Shown here: positions 26,878 through 36,248 of the stretch, in pieces
Numbering within the stretch: position 1 is the first letter of the stretch
Layout: each line of letters starts with the position of its first letter
Assembly (NCBI GenBank): GCA_965227145.1
Contig: OZ245730.1
Coordinates: 4,030,001-4,094,000, forward strand
Reading direction: 5' to 3'
DNA length: 64,000 bases
Source of the DNA: JACKAQ01 sp965227145
GTDB lineage: Bacteria; Calditrichota; Calditrichia; RBG-13-44-9; J075
The notes under the pieces: model-generated
Databases searched by the model: none
Told to the model about the DNA's origin: nothing
The model's input: the letters and a program-made list of their open reading frames with translations, nothing else
Program-made: the position numbers and the translations under genes

Positions 26878-27243
26878 TTTTTTCACCTACCCTCTTATTT
26901 TTTTCTTGAAAACACCGCGTCAAATCACACAATTTTATTTTAATGTGGGTGATGATACACAATATTTGTTGAAAAATAACCGCTTACACCGGTTTTCTTA
27001 ATGGCACATTTTTTGATGCTTTTTGATACGACTTTTTCATTTTAGCAGTTAAAACACTTTTCAAAATTGGTAAGTAAAACAAACTTTCTTTACCGAACAG
27101 CTAATATTTTTTCAGGGATCAAATCAAGGTTTTCAGGGATAATAATTTGATAATAATTTTGTGTGTCGTCCGCGCATATTGGGCAGCGTGGTTTTGCGAC
27201 TTTACAACTATTGTTAAACAAAAAAATCAGGGTGATTGGATTC
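26878..27243. other. Intergenic region with a 21-bp-spaced direct repeat
   Basis: The 366-bp spacer is AT-rich. The only pattern is TTTTCAGGGAT occurring twice, at 27109-27119 and 27130-27140, exactly 21 bp (two helical turns) apart, about 105-135 bp upstream of the next gene. A related TCAGGG lies further downstream. No RNA gene or terminator was recognised. Confidence 0.45.
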
Positions 27244-27726
27244 ATGGAATTGCAACAACAGATACAAACATTTATTGAATTGACAAACGAATATGAGCAG
27301 CTTTTTTCCCAGCTAACATTTGGCGAGGAAAGTGATTTTGAGGAAAACAACCATCTGGAATTGCGATCGCTGCTGCACCTCGTTGTCGAGCTACAGGAAG
27401 ATGTTATCGAATTCCGGTTGAAAAAAATTATCGCGCTGGAAAATCCGTATCTGTCGCGGATCGATATTGAAAAAATTCGCCAACGAACCACCCAATGCCA
27501 ACCGTCGTTCCAGCAACTGAGCACTATTTTTGAATCCCAACGCTCCGAAGTTGCCCGGCTGTTGCAGTCGATACCGCTCTCCAACTGGCTGCGATACGGT
27601 TTGCTGGAAGGCGAAGGGCATGTCACTTTTCGCGAACTGATTCGCCGCTATTTCGAATTTGACCGCGATTTTTTCCAAATGTTAAAAGAGTATGTTCAGC
27701 AAAACGAATGGATCAGCTTCGATTAA
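27244..27726 (+). CDS. DinB-like four-helix protein, unknown function
   Basis: The 160-aa protein is all-helical, with features of the DinB/YfiT fold: an N-terminal helix (LQQQIQTFIELTNEYEQLF), a middle helix pair, and LRYGLLEGEGHVTFRELIRRYFEFDRDFF at the position where DinB proteins carry the GxxTxxELLxHxxxHxxxH segment. The metal-binding histidines are mostly replaced, so activity is doubtful. I chose the ATG at 27244; an upstream GTG (27163) is in frame but lacks a Shine-Dalgarno sequence. The next gene, rnr, follows after 174 bp. Confidence 0.6.
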   Translation: MELQQQIQTFIELTNEYEQLFSQLTFGEESDFEENNHLELRSLLHLVVELQEDVIEFRLKKIIALENPYLSRIDIEKIRQRTTQCQPSFQQLSTIFESQRSEVARLLQSIPLSNWLRYGLLEGEGHVTFRELIRRYFEFDRDFFQMLKEYVQQNEWISFD

Positions 27727-27900
27727 ATTTCCTACTGTTTTCGCCGCGTTTATGTATCATCACACCAAATCTTTTGCGTTATTCTGAAAAAAGCTATGTT
27801 ACCCCTTCAGATCATGCTAAATTTATGGTCACAAATCGAACTAACACAGCACGTTGTCTCAGAAATACAGCGCCGGCAATAAAACAGAAAAGAAGAATAT

Positions 27901-30063
27901 ATGACGAAAAAACAATCGCAAAACAATGATGCAAAAAATCCATTTGAAAAACGAATTGTTGAATTTTTAAAGAAAAAACGCGGAAAAAATTTTTTACGGA
28001 AAGATCTATCGAAAGCCCTCGGTGTCCACAAAGGTGAATATCACCTGTTTCAGGATGCACTGAACACCCTCTCCAAACGCAAAAAAATTGCCCGGCTAAA
28101 AGGCGGCTCATTTGCCAGCCTCTCATCCCTCCAAAAAATTCAGGGCGATATGCAGCTCACCCGCAAAGGTTTTGGTTTTGTAACCGACGAGCGCACCGGC
28201 GATGACGTATTTATCGGCGCCCAAAACCTCAACACGGCGCTCAATGGCGACGTTGTGGAAGTTCAGCTTTTTGGCGTTTCGCGCGGCAAAAGCAAAGAGG
28301 GTCAGGTGCTGAATATTGTCAGCCGAAAACATATCCGCTTCGTGGGAACGTATCACAAAAGCGAGTACTACGGATTTATGGTGCCGGATAATCCGAAAGT
28401 GTACCGCGATTTTTTCATCCCGGAAAAGAAGGCCATGGATGCCCAAAACGGACAAAAAATTGTGGTGGAACTGGAAAAATGGGAAACCAACATGCTCAAT
28501 CCGGAAGGCCGGGTGGTGCAGATTTTGGGCTTCCCGGATGATCCGGGTGTGGATGTTACATCCATCGTTATCAGCCACGGGCTGGATACCGAATTTGAGA
28601 AATCGCTGGAACACAACGTAAACCAGATGCAGCTGGAAATTACGGAGGAAGAACTTTCCCGCCGGCTGGATCTCCGGGAAAAACAAATATTTACGATCGA
28701 TCCGCCCGATGCAAAAGATTTTGACGACGCCATTTCGCTGGAAGAACTTGAGAATGGTAATGTGCAGCTCGGCGTGCACATCGCCGATGTGAGCCACTTT
28801 GTTACAGCTGATGACGAGTTGGACAAAGAAGCCATGTTGCGGGGCACCAGCGTGTATCTGGTGGACCGGGTGATCCCGATGCTACCCGAACACCTCTCCA
28901 ATGAGCTGTGCAGCCTGCAGCCCGAATCCGACCGCCTCACCTATAGCTGTATCATGGAAATTTCGTCATCCGGCGAAGTGGTGGATTATAAAATTGTCGA
29001 AACCATTATTCACAGCAAACGGCGATTCACCTATCAGGAAGTGCAGGATATTATCGATAATCCGGATACCAAAGATAGTTACGCGCCGGTAATTCGCAAA
29101 ATGCATAAACTCAGCCGCCAACTCCGCGACAAACGGTTTGATCACGGCAGCATCGATTTTACAACGCCGGAAGTCAAATTTATTCTGGACGACAAAGGTT
29201 TCCCAATCGATATCGTTCCTGTCCGGCAAATGCACAGCAACGAATTGGTGGAAGAATTTATGCTCATCGCCAACCAGACGGTTGCCAAACACATCCACAA
29301 TATTGCCTCCGGCAAAAAAAATTACCCGTTTATTTACCGGGTTCACGAAAAACCGGATTCCGAAAAGCTGCACAAATTCCAGAGTTTTCTAAATGCGCTG
29401 GGCTACAAAGTGCGGCTGAATTTTAACATCTCCCCCAAAGAATTTCAGCAAACGCTAAAGAGCGTATCCGAAGGCAAAGATGAAGTGATCATCAAAGAAG
29501 TGGCGCTGCGAACGATGATGAAAGCCCAATATTCGCCGAATAACGCGGGACACTTTGGACTGGCGTTCCAATATTATTCACATTTTACATCGCCAATTCG
29601 CCGCTATCCGGATTTGATCGCCCATCGATTGTTGAAAATTTACAACGAAAGCGCGCCGACGTTCAAACAGGTTCGCGAGTTCAACAAACAACTGAAAGAG
29701 ATTTGCCAGATTTCCTCCACGCAGGAGCGAAAAGCGCTGGAAGCCGAACGCGAGAGCATCCGGTTGAAGCAGGTGGAATGGCTGTCCAAACATGCGGATC
29801 AGGAGTACGACGGACTGATTTCCGGCGTGACCTCGTTCGGAATTTTTGTGGAAACCATCCCGTATTTGATCGAAGGGTTGATTCGCATCGAAAATCTGGC
29901 GGATGACTACTATATTTTTGATGAAAAAACCTATTCGATGACCGGCAAAGATACCGGCAGAGAACTGCGGCTCGGCGATGCGGTCCGGGTGCGGGTTGCC
30001 AATATCAACCGGGAACGTAACGAGGTAGATTTTGCATTTGTGGAAGATACGCCCAAATCCTAA
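27901..30063 (+). CDS. rnr: Ribonuclease R
   Basis: RNase R is a processive 3'-5' exoribonuclease that degrades structured RNA. The 720-aa protein has an N-terminal winged-helix region (FEKRIVEFLKKKRGKNFLRKDLSKALG), tandem cold-shock domains (GDMQLTRKGFGFVTDE; GTYHKSEYYGFMVPD), the RNB catalytic domain with IDPPDAKDFDDAISLE (about 264-279; the Asp residues bind Mg), the HFTSPIRRYPDLIAHR motif, and a C-terminal S1 domain (about 635-710). Start ATG at 27901. A strong terminator follows. Confidence 0.96.
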   Translation: MTKKQSQNNDAKNPFEKRIVEFLKKKRGKNFLRKDLSKALGVHKGEYHLFQDALNTLSKRKKIARLKGGSFASLSSLQKIQGDMQLTRKGFGFVTDERTGDDVFIGAQNLNTALNGDVVEVQLFGVSRGKSKEGQVLNIVSRKHIRFVGTYHKSEYYGFMVPDNPKVYRDFFIPEKKAMDAQNGQKIVVELEKWETNMLNPEGRVVQILGFPDDPGVDVTSIVISHGLDTEFEKSLEHNVNQMQLEITEEELSRRLDLREKQIFTIDPPDAKDFDDAISLEELENGNVQLGVHIADVSHFVTADDELDKEAMLRGTSVYLVDRVIPMLPEHLSNELCSLQPESDRLTYSCIMEISSSGEVVDYKIVETIIHSKRRFTYQEVQDIIDNPDTKDSYAPVIRKMHKLSRQLRDKRFDHGSIDFTTPEVKFILDDKGFPIDIVPVRQMHSNELVEEFMLIANQTVAKHIHNIASGKKNYPFIYRVHEKPDSEKLHKFQSFLNALGYKVRLNFNISPKEFQQTLKSVSEGKDEVIIKEVALRTMMKAQYSPNNAGHFGLAFQYYSHFTSPIRRYPDLIAHRLLKIYNESAPTFKQVREFNKQLKEICQISSTQERKALEAERESIRLKQVEWLSKHADQEYDGLISGVTSFGIFVETIPYLIEGLIRIENLADDYYIFDEKTYSMTGKDTGRELRLGDAVRVRVANINRERNEVDFAFVEDTPKS

Positions 30064-30083
30064 ATAGCTGATTTTTATCGACA

Positions 30084-30123
30084 AAGCCCGGTAACCGATG
30101 TTCAGCTACCGGGCTTTTTATTT
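30084..30123 (+). terminator. Intrinsic terminator after rnr
   Basis: AAGCCCGGTA (30084-30093) pairs with TACCGGGCTT (30107-30116), followed by TTTTATTT, about 20 bp after the rnr stop codon. Confidence 0.9.
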
Positions 30124-30693
30124 GCCATTGGGGGATTATTTTTATGAATATTCAACCCAAAAATCAGTTGCGGCGTGTTCATTTGTAAACAGTATTTTGG
30201 GATTTTTTTAGAACAAAAAACACAGCTTCTGCGTTTAACCCCTTAGCCGATCGATCTTTGTAATATTTTCTAACCTGTTATTTTTAATAAACATAAGTAT
30301 CGAAGCATTTTTGCAGAAATGGTTCCCTACAACGCCAGCCTGACAAAAGTGTGTGTTTGTAAAACAATTTTACAACTCTCCGGGTGTTTCATTCGCAAAA
30401 TTGAATATTTTAGCAGTTTGAATGCTGTAAATCGATATTCAACGAGGCACAGTTGCAATATTTTCCGGGTTCTGCGAAATCAAAACAATTCAATGTTAGT
30501 ATCTGTTTTTTATCGCTTTAGCGAAGTTTTTAATTGATATCTATTAATAAATGAATGCATTTTTGGAATATTCCGCCCGGATGTGGCACAGTAGTTGTAA
30601 AATACGGGAATGCCGGCATTTGTAATTACAGGTAAGTTCAAAAACGGAATTAAGGCGTTTGGTGAGAAAGAAACTAAAACGAAGGAGCGTGCA
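30124..30693. other. Long leader/intergenic region before the G8-domain gene
   Basis: This AT-rich stretch holds no credible gene; the short open frame at 30319-30537 has no ribosome site or family resemblance. Near its end is the sigma-54-like promoter at 30584-30599, leaving an untranslated leader of roughly 85 nt. Confidence 0.5.
30584..30599 (+). promoter_or_regulatory. Sigma-54-like promoter upstream of the G8-domain gene
   Basis: TGGCAC-AGTAG-TTGTA matches the -24/-12 consensus TGGCAC-N5-TTGCA except for T in place of C in the -12 element. GG-to-GT spacing is correct. It lies about 95 bp upstream of the ATG at 30694. No enhancer-binding activator gene is in the window. Confidence 0.5.
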
Positions 30694-33375
30694 ATGAGGG
30701 ATCTATCGAAATGCGGTCCATTCTGTAAAGTTACAGAATTCCTCAAAAGCAATCGCAATATTTATATATTGTTGTTCATAAGTATTTGTATCAGCAGCAG
30801 TTACGCAGCTGATATCCGCAGTGTAAAAAGCGGTTTTTGGTCAGAAACATCAACCTGGGATAGCGGTCAGGTTCCCGGCGATGGTGACAACGTTGTGGTG
30901 GATAGCGGTCACGTGGTCACATATAACGTGCAATCCAGTGAAGCGATTCGCCTGCTGCTCATTCGCGGAAAACTGACTTTCTCCCGAACAGAAAATACTC
31001 AATTAGATGTTGGAATGATTTTTATCACCACACGGGAGTCTGTGGATCCCAACGAGGACTGTTCGATGCATATGCACGGTCCGATGTGGATGGATGCTCC
31101 CAAACCGGCTTTAGAGGTTGGTTCGGTGGACAAACCGATTCCAAACGGCGTAACAGCCCGCATACGGCTGGTCCATTTCTCTGGAATAGACCCAAATTGT
31201 TCGCCGGGAATCATTTGTTACGGCGGTAGTATGGATTTTCACGGAGCCCCAATAAATAAAACCTGGACAAAACTTGCCCAATCTGCTCCTGAAGGTGCCA
31301 CTACTATCAAATTAAGTGATGCGGTTGACTGGAAAGTCGGTGATCACATCGTTATTACTCGCAGCCAGCGTGTTCCCGGTAACAGCGTAAGCCTTGGCTC
31401 TTTCCGAACGAACGGGCGGCAGCAGAGTGAAGAGCGCTTTATCAGCGCCATCAACGGAACGGTAATTACTTTGGATGCTCCGTTGGAACACGATCACCCG
31501 CGTTTTGTTAATCGATACGCCGCCGAAGTTGCCAACCTCAGCCGGAATGTGGTGGTAGAATCGAAAGATCCCAACGGTGAACGGGGTCACACCATGTATC
31601 ATCACGGCAGCCAGGGCAGCATCAGCTATGCGGAATTCCGGCATCTCGGAAAAGACGGCGTGCTGGCGCGATACCCGATTCACTACCACAAAATGCGCAA
31701 TTCGATGCGCGGCAGCAGCGTTATCGGCGCGTCGGTCTGGGATTCGCACAACCGTTTTGTGACGATCCACGGCACCGATTACATTGTGGTTCGCGATTGC
31801 GTGGGCTTTAAATCGATCGGTCACGGCTATTTTATGGAAGATGCCACCGAGGTGTATAATTTCCTCGAAAACAATCTCGCGATACTTACTTACGATTCTG
31901 ACCCACTGCCCGATCAGGCGCTGGATTTCGATCCGAACGACGGCGCGGGATATTGGTGGGCGAACGGCCGCAACGCGTTTATCAACAATGTTGCATCCGA
32001 AACGGATGATTACGGTTTCCGTTTCGAAATTCCGGAAGATTTTTTCGAATCCATTTTGCAACCGGACGGCACCATCCAAACCGGCGTGGAAGTTAACTCG
32101 CTGTCGTTCATCCGTTTTAAAGGCAACGAAGTGCACGGCACGATGAAATACGGCATCCGTTTTGACGGACACCCGGATCAGAAAGATCCGCTGGTTATTG
32201 AGGACATGAACATCTGGCAGGTGTGGTATGCGTTTCGACCGGATATGTATAATTATTTTATCAAAAATCTGAACATCTGGAACACCGCTTATGGATTTTA
32301 CGGACGCGAACCCGGTGCCGGCAGGGTGGAAGGTTACACAGCAACCCATATCGGTAATTATGTTGCCGGATTTCAGGATTCGCCACAGGGTTTAATCACG
32401 TTTGAAAATGTCACGGCGGACTCGGTCGGGGAATATCCCATCCGCATTTACGGACAGGAAGAACGCAACGAAAGCTGCGATGTGCACTTCCGCAACCTCT
32501 CGCTGTCCAATGTCTCGGAAGGCTGGGACGGTGCGCGGGCACAGGATCCCAAAGAATCGCCGGCACTTACGCTGTATTTGCACGACTTTTTTGGCACGAA
32601 CATCGATGCAAAAGTGATTCCCGATAACCAGAGCCGCAGCGACGGTTTGGATTATCTGAATCTATCACCGCGTTTCGATGGCGTAAAAGTGGCTCGGGCG
32701 AATGTCGGATTTCCGGTAAATCCTGTCGAAGTGATCGACAATTTGCCGCCGGCAACGGTAATTTTATATCCCCGGAACGGACAGGTTTTCGATACGCAAA
32801 CCAGCCAGATTGTAGTGCGCGGCACCTGTATCGATGGCAGCAACATCACTTCGCTGAAAGTGAACGGTGTTCCGGTCACACCGCTGGCGAATAATTTTTC
32901 GCGCTGGCAGGTTACGTTATCCAATTTTTCATCGAGTGATTACGATATTGTTACCGAAGCGAAAGATGAGCACGGGAATATCGAGCTGACGCCGCACAAA
33001 ATTACCATCGGTTTTGGCACCTTCCCCACCGCTACGGACGACGATCCGCAGGAACCGGTGAATGCAACAACGTATCAGTTGCACGATAACTATCCGAACC
33101 CGTTCAACCCGGAAACCACGCTGCGCTACACCGTTAACGGCAATTCCGGCGCACCCAGCGAAATTCGCATCACCATTTTTGACGCACTCGGTCATCGCGT
33201 TCGCGAACTGGTGAATACCGTTCAAAACTCCGGTGATTATTCAGTCGTTTGGAATGCACGGGATGACGATGGCAAACAGGTTGCTTCCGGCGTGTATCTC
33301 TACCAATTTTTGGCAAAAAATATCCAAAATGGCCAGACGTTCCGGGAAATCCGGAAAATGTCTCTCGTTCGATAA
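30694..33375 (+). CDS. Secreted G8-domain / beta-helix (CEMIP-like) protein with sorting domain
   Basis: The 893-aa protein has a signal peptide (to about residue 40, SSSYAA), a G8 domain (SVKSGFWSETSTWDSGQVPG, then a GDNVVVDSGHVVTYN strand), and a long right-handed beta-helix (about 200-640). The helix contains CEMIP/TMEM2-type motifs: RYPIHYHKM, the VTIHGTDYIVVRDCVG run and SIGHGYFMEDATE. It continues with a bacterial Ig-like segment (about 680-770) and the type IX-like sorting domain NYPNPFNPETT. Animal relatives bind or depolymerise hyaluronan; a polysaccharide substrate is plausible here but unproven. AAGGAG precedes the ATG at 30694; an upstream in-frame ATG (30610) lies too close to the putative promoter. 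Confidence 0.85.
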   Translation: MRDLSKCGPFCKVTEFLKSNRNIYILLFISICISSSYAADIRSVKSGFWSETSTWDSGQVPGDGDNVVVDSGHVVTYNVQSSEAIRLLLIRGKLTFSRTENTQLDVGMIFITTRESVDPNEDCSMHMHGPMWMDAPKPALEVGSVDKPIPNGVTARIRLVHFSGIDPNCSPGIICYGGSMDFHGAPINKTWTKLAQSAPEGATTIKLSDAVDWKVGDHIVITRSQRVPGNSVSLGSFRTNGRQQSEERFISAINGTVITLDAPLEHDHPRFVNRYAAEVANLSRNVVVESKDPNGERGHTMYHHGSQGSISYAEFRHLGKDGVLARYPIHYHKMRNSMRGSSVIGASVWDSHNRFVTIHGTDYIVVRDCVGFKSIGHGYFMEDATEVYNFLENNLAILTYDSDPLPDQALDFDPNDGAGYWWANGRNAFINNVASETDDYGFRFEIPEDFFESILQPDGTIQTGVEVNSLSFIRFKGNEVHGTMKYGIRFDGHPDQKDPLVIEDMNIWQVWYAFRPDMYNYFIKNLNIWNTAYGFYGREPGAGRVEGYTATHIGNYVAGFQDSPQGLITFENVTADSVGEYPIRIYGQEERNESCDVHFRNLSLSNVSEGWDGARAQDPKESPALTLYLHDFFGTNIDAKVIPDNQSRSDGLDYLNLSPRFDGVKVARANVGFPVNPVEVIDNLPPATVILYPRNGQVFDTQTSQIVVRGTCIDGSNITSLKVNGVPVTPLANNFSRWQVTLSNFSSSDYDIVTEAKDEHGNIELTPHKITIGFGTFPTATDDDPQEPVNATTYQLHDNYPNPFNPETTLRYTVNGNSGAPSEIRITIFDALGHRVRELVNTVQNSGDYSVVWNARDDDGKQVASGVYLYQFLAKNIQNGQTFREIRKMSLVR

Positions 33376-33407
33376 CGGGAACATTTGTCATGCCAGACAA
33401 AAAAAAA

Positions 33408-33440
33408 GCCGGACAGCGTATGTCCGGCTTTTTTTATTTT
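33408..33440 (+). terminator. Bidirectional intrinsic terminator
   Basis: GCCGGACA (33408-33415) and TGTCCGGC (33421-33428) form an 8-bp stem flanked by A7 on the left and T7 on the right. It can therefore end both the G8 gene (plus) and the sulfotransferase transcript (minus). Confidence 0.88.
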
Positions 33441-33490
33441 CAATATAATTGAATTGGGTAGCGATCTGCCGCTTTTGTGACACCTGCCCG

Positions 33491-33519
33491 GTCATTTCTG
33501 CGAATGCAGGAACCTCCAG
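33491..33519 (+). repeat. Dispersed intergenic repeat, copy 2
   Basis: The 29-nt stretch starting GTCATTTCTGCGAATGC and ending ACCTCCAG matches the copy at 8094-8122 in 22 of 29 positions and closely follows the widespread GTCATTCCTGCGAATGCAGG intergenic sequence. Confidence 0.55.
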
Positions 33520-33567
33520 ACATTCAGCAAAGATATTCTGTCTGCAACACAGGTACAAATCAGCTAT

Positions 33568-34449
33568 TTAAAAAACGGGAATTTTTTTTAAAACCGCATA
33601 TCCGTTTGCCCGCAAAAAGCCGTTTAATTCATCCTGAAACGGCGATGCGTTTAATAATTGTTCCAAATAGTCCGATTTGACCGGATCCTTTTGCCATTTG
33701 CCAATCGATGACGGATCAAAATTGCGAAGCTTGTGCATGTATTCAATCATCGTGCCGGCATCTTTGCCTAACAACTCCACATTATCTTTCAGCCGGGCAA
33801 TAGATTGGACCCCGATTTTTTTCCGCAATCCGATATTTTCGATCAACATTTTTTCAACTTTTTCCGGCTGGTTTACCACATCTTCAAACCGGATGGTCAT
33901 TTTCCGGGGATAATCGCCCAGCAAATCGAACATCGCATTCGCACTTTGTATGGATGCATCCCAAATTTCCGGCGAAACGTAATACGGGCTGTCCGAAAGT
34001 TTGTGGCTGCTGGTCAGCACATCGCGCGGATCGCGCACAATGTGGATGAGAAAAATATTATTTTCCCGCACATAATCGACGGTTTTTTGGACTACTTTTT
34101 CGCTAAACCACCATTTGGAGCGCTTTGTTACCATAAAATGGCGGCTTGCGGTGTCTTTTAATTCCCAATATTTTTGAAAGCAATCTTTTAATCCGGGGGA
34201 ATCCCAGGGTTGGCATTCTTTGTCGAAAAGCATGGTATTCTCGAACGCGCTAAACGCGTAATGGAGCATTGTGGTTCCGGATCGCGCGCAACCGATGATG
34301 TGAATCCTGTCAACGTAAGATTTCTGCAACAGATAGCGTTTCAACTGCTGTTTGATAGAAAATTTCATCTCTGAAATTTGCATTCGGGATATTCCTTTCA
34401 ACCGTGCGAAAATATTTTGAAATCTTTCGCACATCACCTTAATTTTCAT
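33568..34449 (-). CDS. Sulfotransferase-family protein
   Basis: The 293-aa protein has the PAPS 5'-phosphosulfate-binding loop GCARSGTTML (53-62) and the 3'-phosphate motif in HIVRDPRDVLTSSHKLSDSP (about 135-154), the two hallmarks of the sulfotransferase superfamily. The C-terminal GKWQKDP segment is the family's last PAPS-contact motif. The target is probably a carbohydrate or lipid; genes for PAPS synthesis are not nearby. It is monocistronic, on the same strand as the exopolysaccharide locus but 1.8 kb beyond its last gene. Start ATG at 34447-34449. Confidence 0.85.
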   Translation of the reverse strand: MKIKVMCERFQNIFARLKGISRMQISEMKFSIKQQLKRYLLQKSYVDRIHIIGCARSGTTMLHYAFSAFENTMLFDKECQPWDSPGLKDCFQKYWELKDTASRHFMVTKRSKWWFSEKVVQKTVDYVRENNIFLIHIVRDPRDVLTSSHKLSDSPYYVSPEIWDASIQSANAMFDLLGDYPRKMTIRFEDVVNQPEKVEKMLIENIGLRKKIGVQSIARLKDNVELLGKDAGTMIEYMHKLRNFDPSSIGKWQKDPVKSDYLEQLLNASPFQDELNGFLRANGYAVLKKIPVF

Positions 34450-34822
34450 TGTTGATTTTGAACCGATCTCATTCCGTTATGAAAGGCTCATTTTACTAAT
34501 TTCAACACGGGTAATAAACATTTTGAATTTTACAATTCCACTTTTGACAAGTTACATTATTGTAAAATAAAAATAAATGTTGTGCAGTTTCAGCTTCGCC
34601 AAAAGCAGCATTTCTCCCCCGTTTACATTAACCCTTACCATTTGCAACAAAACGTAAGTCATATTTTATCAAATATTTACATGCATATTGTATTATATTG
34701 TAAGTGCCAAAGGCACAAACTTCATCCGCCGGAACGATGTTTTTAAACCGTAACACGTTCGCGAAATTGCGGATCGATTTGTTGCTCAGGATTTATTTAT
34801 TTTTAACAAAAAGGGAAATTTT
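34450..34822. other. Divergent intergenic region, no gene seen
   Basis: This AT-rich 373-bp spacer separates the sulfotransferase (minus) and NYN (plus) genes. The only structure is a small GTGCC-AAA-GGCAC hairpin near 34703-34715. No operator repeat or RNA was recognised. Confidence 0.4.
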
Positions 34823-35635
34823 ATGGAAAATACCAGCGCAGTTGGCATATATATCGACGCCGCAAATTTGCAAAGCAACGGCGGCTATGGCATGAAATTT
34901 GACATTTTACGCGAGTTCGCCTGCCACGATAACGGCAAAGCCGTGCGATTAAATATTTATGTGACATACGATGAAGAGCGCGCACGGAAGGACAGTTCGT
35001 ATCGGATAAAAACCCAAAATTACTTCCGGACACTGCGGGATTTTGGGTATAAAGTTATCATCAAAAAATTTAAATGGTACCGGGATGAGGAGGGGCAGCG
35101 CTACGCCAAAGCCAATGCCGATCTGGATATGGCGGTGGATGCCTTGCTGCAATCCGAAAATCTGGAGCGCGTGCTGATGTGCACCGGCGACGGCGATTTT
35201 GTTCAGGTGATCCGGGCGTTGCAAAACAAAGGCTGCCGGCTGGAAGTGCTGGCTTTCAGCAATGTTTCCGGCGATCTGCGTGCGGAAGCGGACGAATATT
35301 TTTCAGGTTATCTCGTTCCCAATTTGTTGCCGGTAAAATCCAAAAACACGATCCCGTGGGGCGAAGTAAATTCGCGGGTTCGCGGTACGTGCTATCATTT
35401 TAATCAGGAGGAACACTACGGATTTTTGCGATTCATGAAATTTATGAAAGAAAATTTATGGATCACCGATACCCGTCGCAGCGATTCGCCGTATGATTCC
35501 GCGTTCATTCATGAATCGGATATCGGGCGGCAAATCAACTCCGATTTGCTTCCCAATCACGACACCGTTTTTGAATTTGATATCATAAAAACCAAAGATG
35601 GTCTGCAAGCCAAAAATGTGGAAATCATTGTTTGA
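34823..35635 (+). CDS. NYN-domain (PIN-like) ribonuclease fused to a cold-shock-like domain
   Basis: The 270-aa protein has an N-terminal NYN/LabA-type nuclease domain (about 5-165) with the acidic set intact: Asp12 in IYIDAANLQ, Asp100/Asp102/Asp106 in NADLDMAVD and Asp123/Asp125 in CTGDGDF. The C-terminal part (about 188-270) reads as a cold-shock-like OB fold: GTCYHFNQEEHYGFLRF, SAFIHESDI and TVFEFDIIKTKDGLQAKNV. This suggests a metal-dependent RNase with its own RNA-binding module. An AAAGGGA site lies near the ATG. No neighbour shares its strand closely. Confidence 0.82.
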   Translation: MENTSAVGIYIDAANLQSNGGYGMKFDILREFACHDNGKAVRLNIYVTYDEERARKDSSYRIKTQNYFRTLRDFGYKVIIKKFKWYRDEEGQRYAKANADLDMAVDALLQSENLERVLMCTGDGDFVQVIRALQNKGCRLEVLAFSNVSGDLRAEADEYFSGYLVPNLLPVKSKNTIPWGEVNSRVRGTCYHFNQEEHYGFLRFMKFMKENLWITDTRRSDSPYDSAFIHESDIGRQINSDLLPNHDTVFEFDIIKTKDGLQAKNVEIIV

Positions 35636-35792
35636 TTTGCGAAAATTTGCATAATTCGCGAATAATTATTGCTGCGCCTCGCGAATCTCGCTAAATTACT
35701 GATGGCTCTGACGACACCAACCTTCCCGGATACCGCATTCCGGTGATTCGGGAATTGCGATAAAACAACGCAAAACAGGGAAAGGAGGAGCC

Positions 35793-36248
35793 ATGCGCTA
35801 CGAAAAGATCAAATCCATTATTGATCATGCGCGCGAATTCCACCGTTTGATTGCCGAATATTATCACACCCAAAGTGATCTCGCAGACACACCCCGTGTC
35901 AAAATGTTGCTGGAATATCTGGAACATCACGAACGCTCGATCGAAAAAATCCTGTCCGATTACGAAACAGATGCCGCGCAGAAAGTGCTCAAGAGCTGGT
36001 CCAAATACAGCCCTTGCGAACAGAAATTGGAAGAATTGCGCAAAATGCTCAACAATCCGGCGACAAATGAAGAGGAGATTGTCCGTCAGGCAATTGTAAT
36101 GGACGACTGTTTGCTGGATATGTACCGGCAATTGGCGAAACAAACAGATAATTCGTCTGTAAAGGAAATTCTGGAAAACATGCTCTCGCTGGAGGAACAC
36201 GAACTACGGAATCTGGTGCGGGATTCGTTGCGGCTTTATGAATTATGA
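35793..36248 (+). CDS. Small helical protein (ferritin-like/hemerythrin-like shape), unknown function
   Basis: The 151-aa protein is predicted all-helical, with four long amphipathic helices: HAREFHRLIAEYYHTQS, TPRVKMLLEYLEHHERSIEKIL, EEIVRQAIVMDDCLLDMYRQLA and VKEILENMLSLEEHELRNLV. Spacing of H/E residues (EYYH, EHHE, LEEHE) resembles ferritin-like or rubrerythrin-like metal sites, but no family can be named safely. A strong AAAGGAGGAG Shine-Dalgarno precedes the ATG at 35793. It converges with the methyltransferase-APH gene with a 13-bp overlap. Confidence 0.7.
   Translation: MRYEKIKSIIDHAREFHRLIAEYYHTQSDLADTPRVKMLLEYLEHHERSIEKILSDYETDAAQKVLKSWSKYSPCEQKLEELRKMLNNPATNEEEIVRQAIVMDDCLLDMYRQLAKQTDNSSVKEILENMLSLEEHELRNLVRDSLRLYEL

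Noticed and set aside
30319..30537. 72-codon open frame upstream of the G8 gene
   Set aside because: No ribosome site, no recognisable domain, and low-complexity composition like the surrounding spacer.
31312..32349. 345-codon minus-strand open frame inside the G8-domain gene
   Set aside because: No motif or ribosome site; the plus-strand frame has G8, CEMIP-like and sorting-domain motifs.
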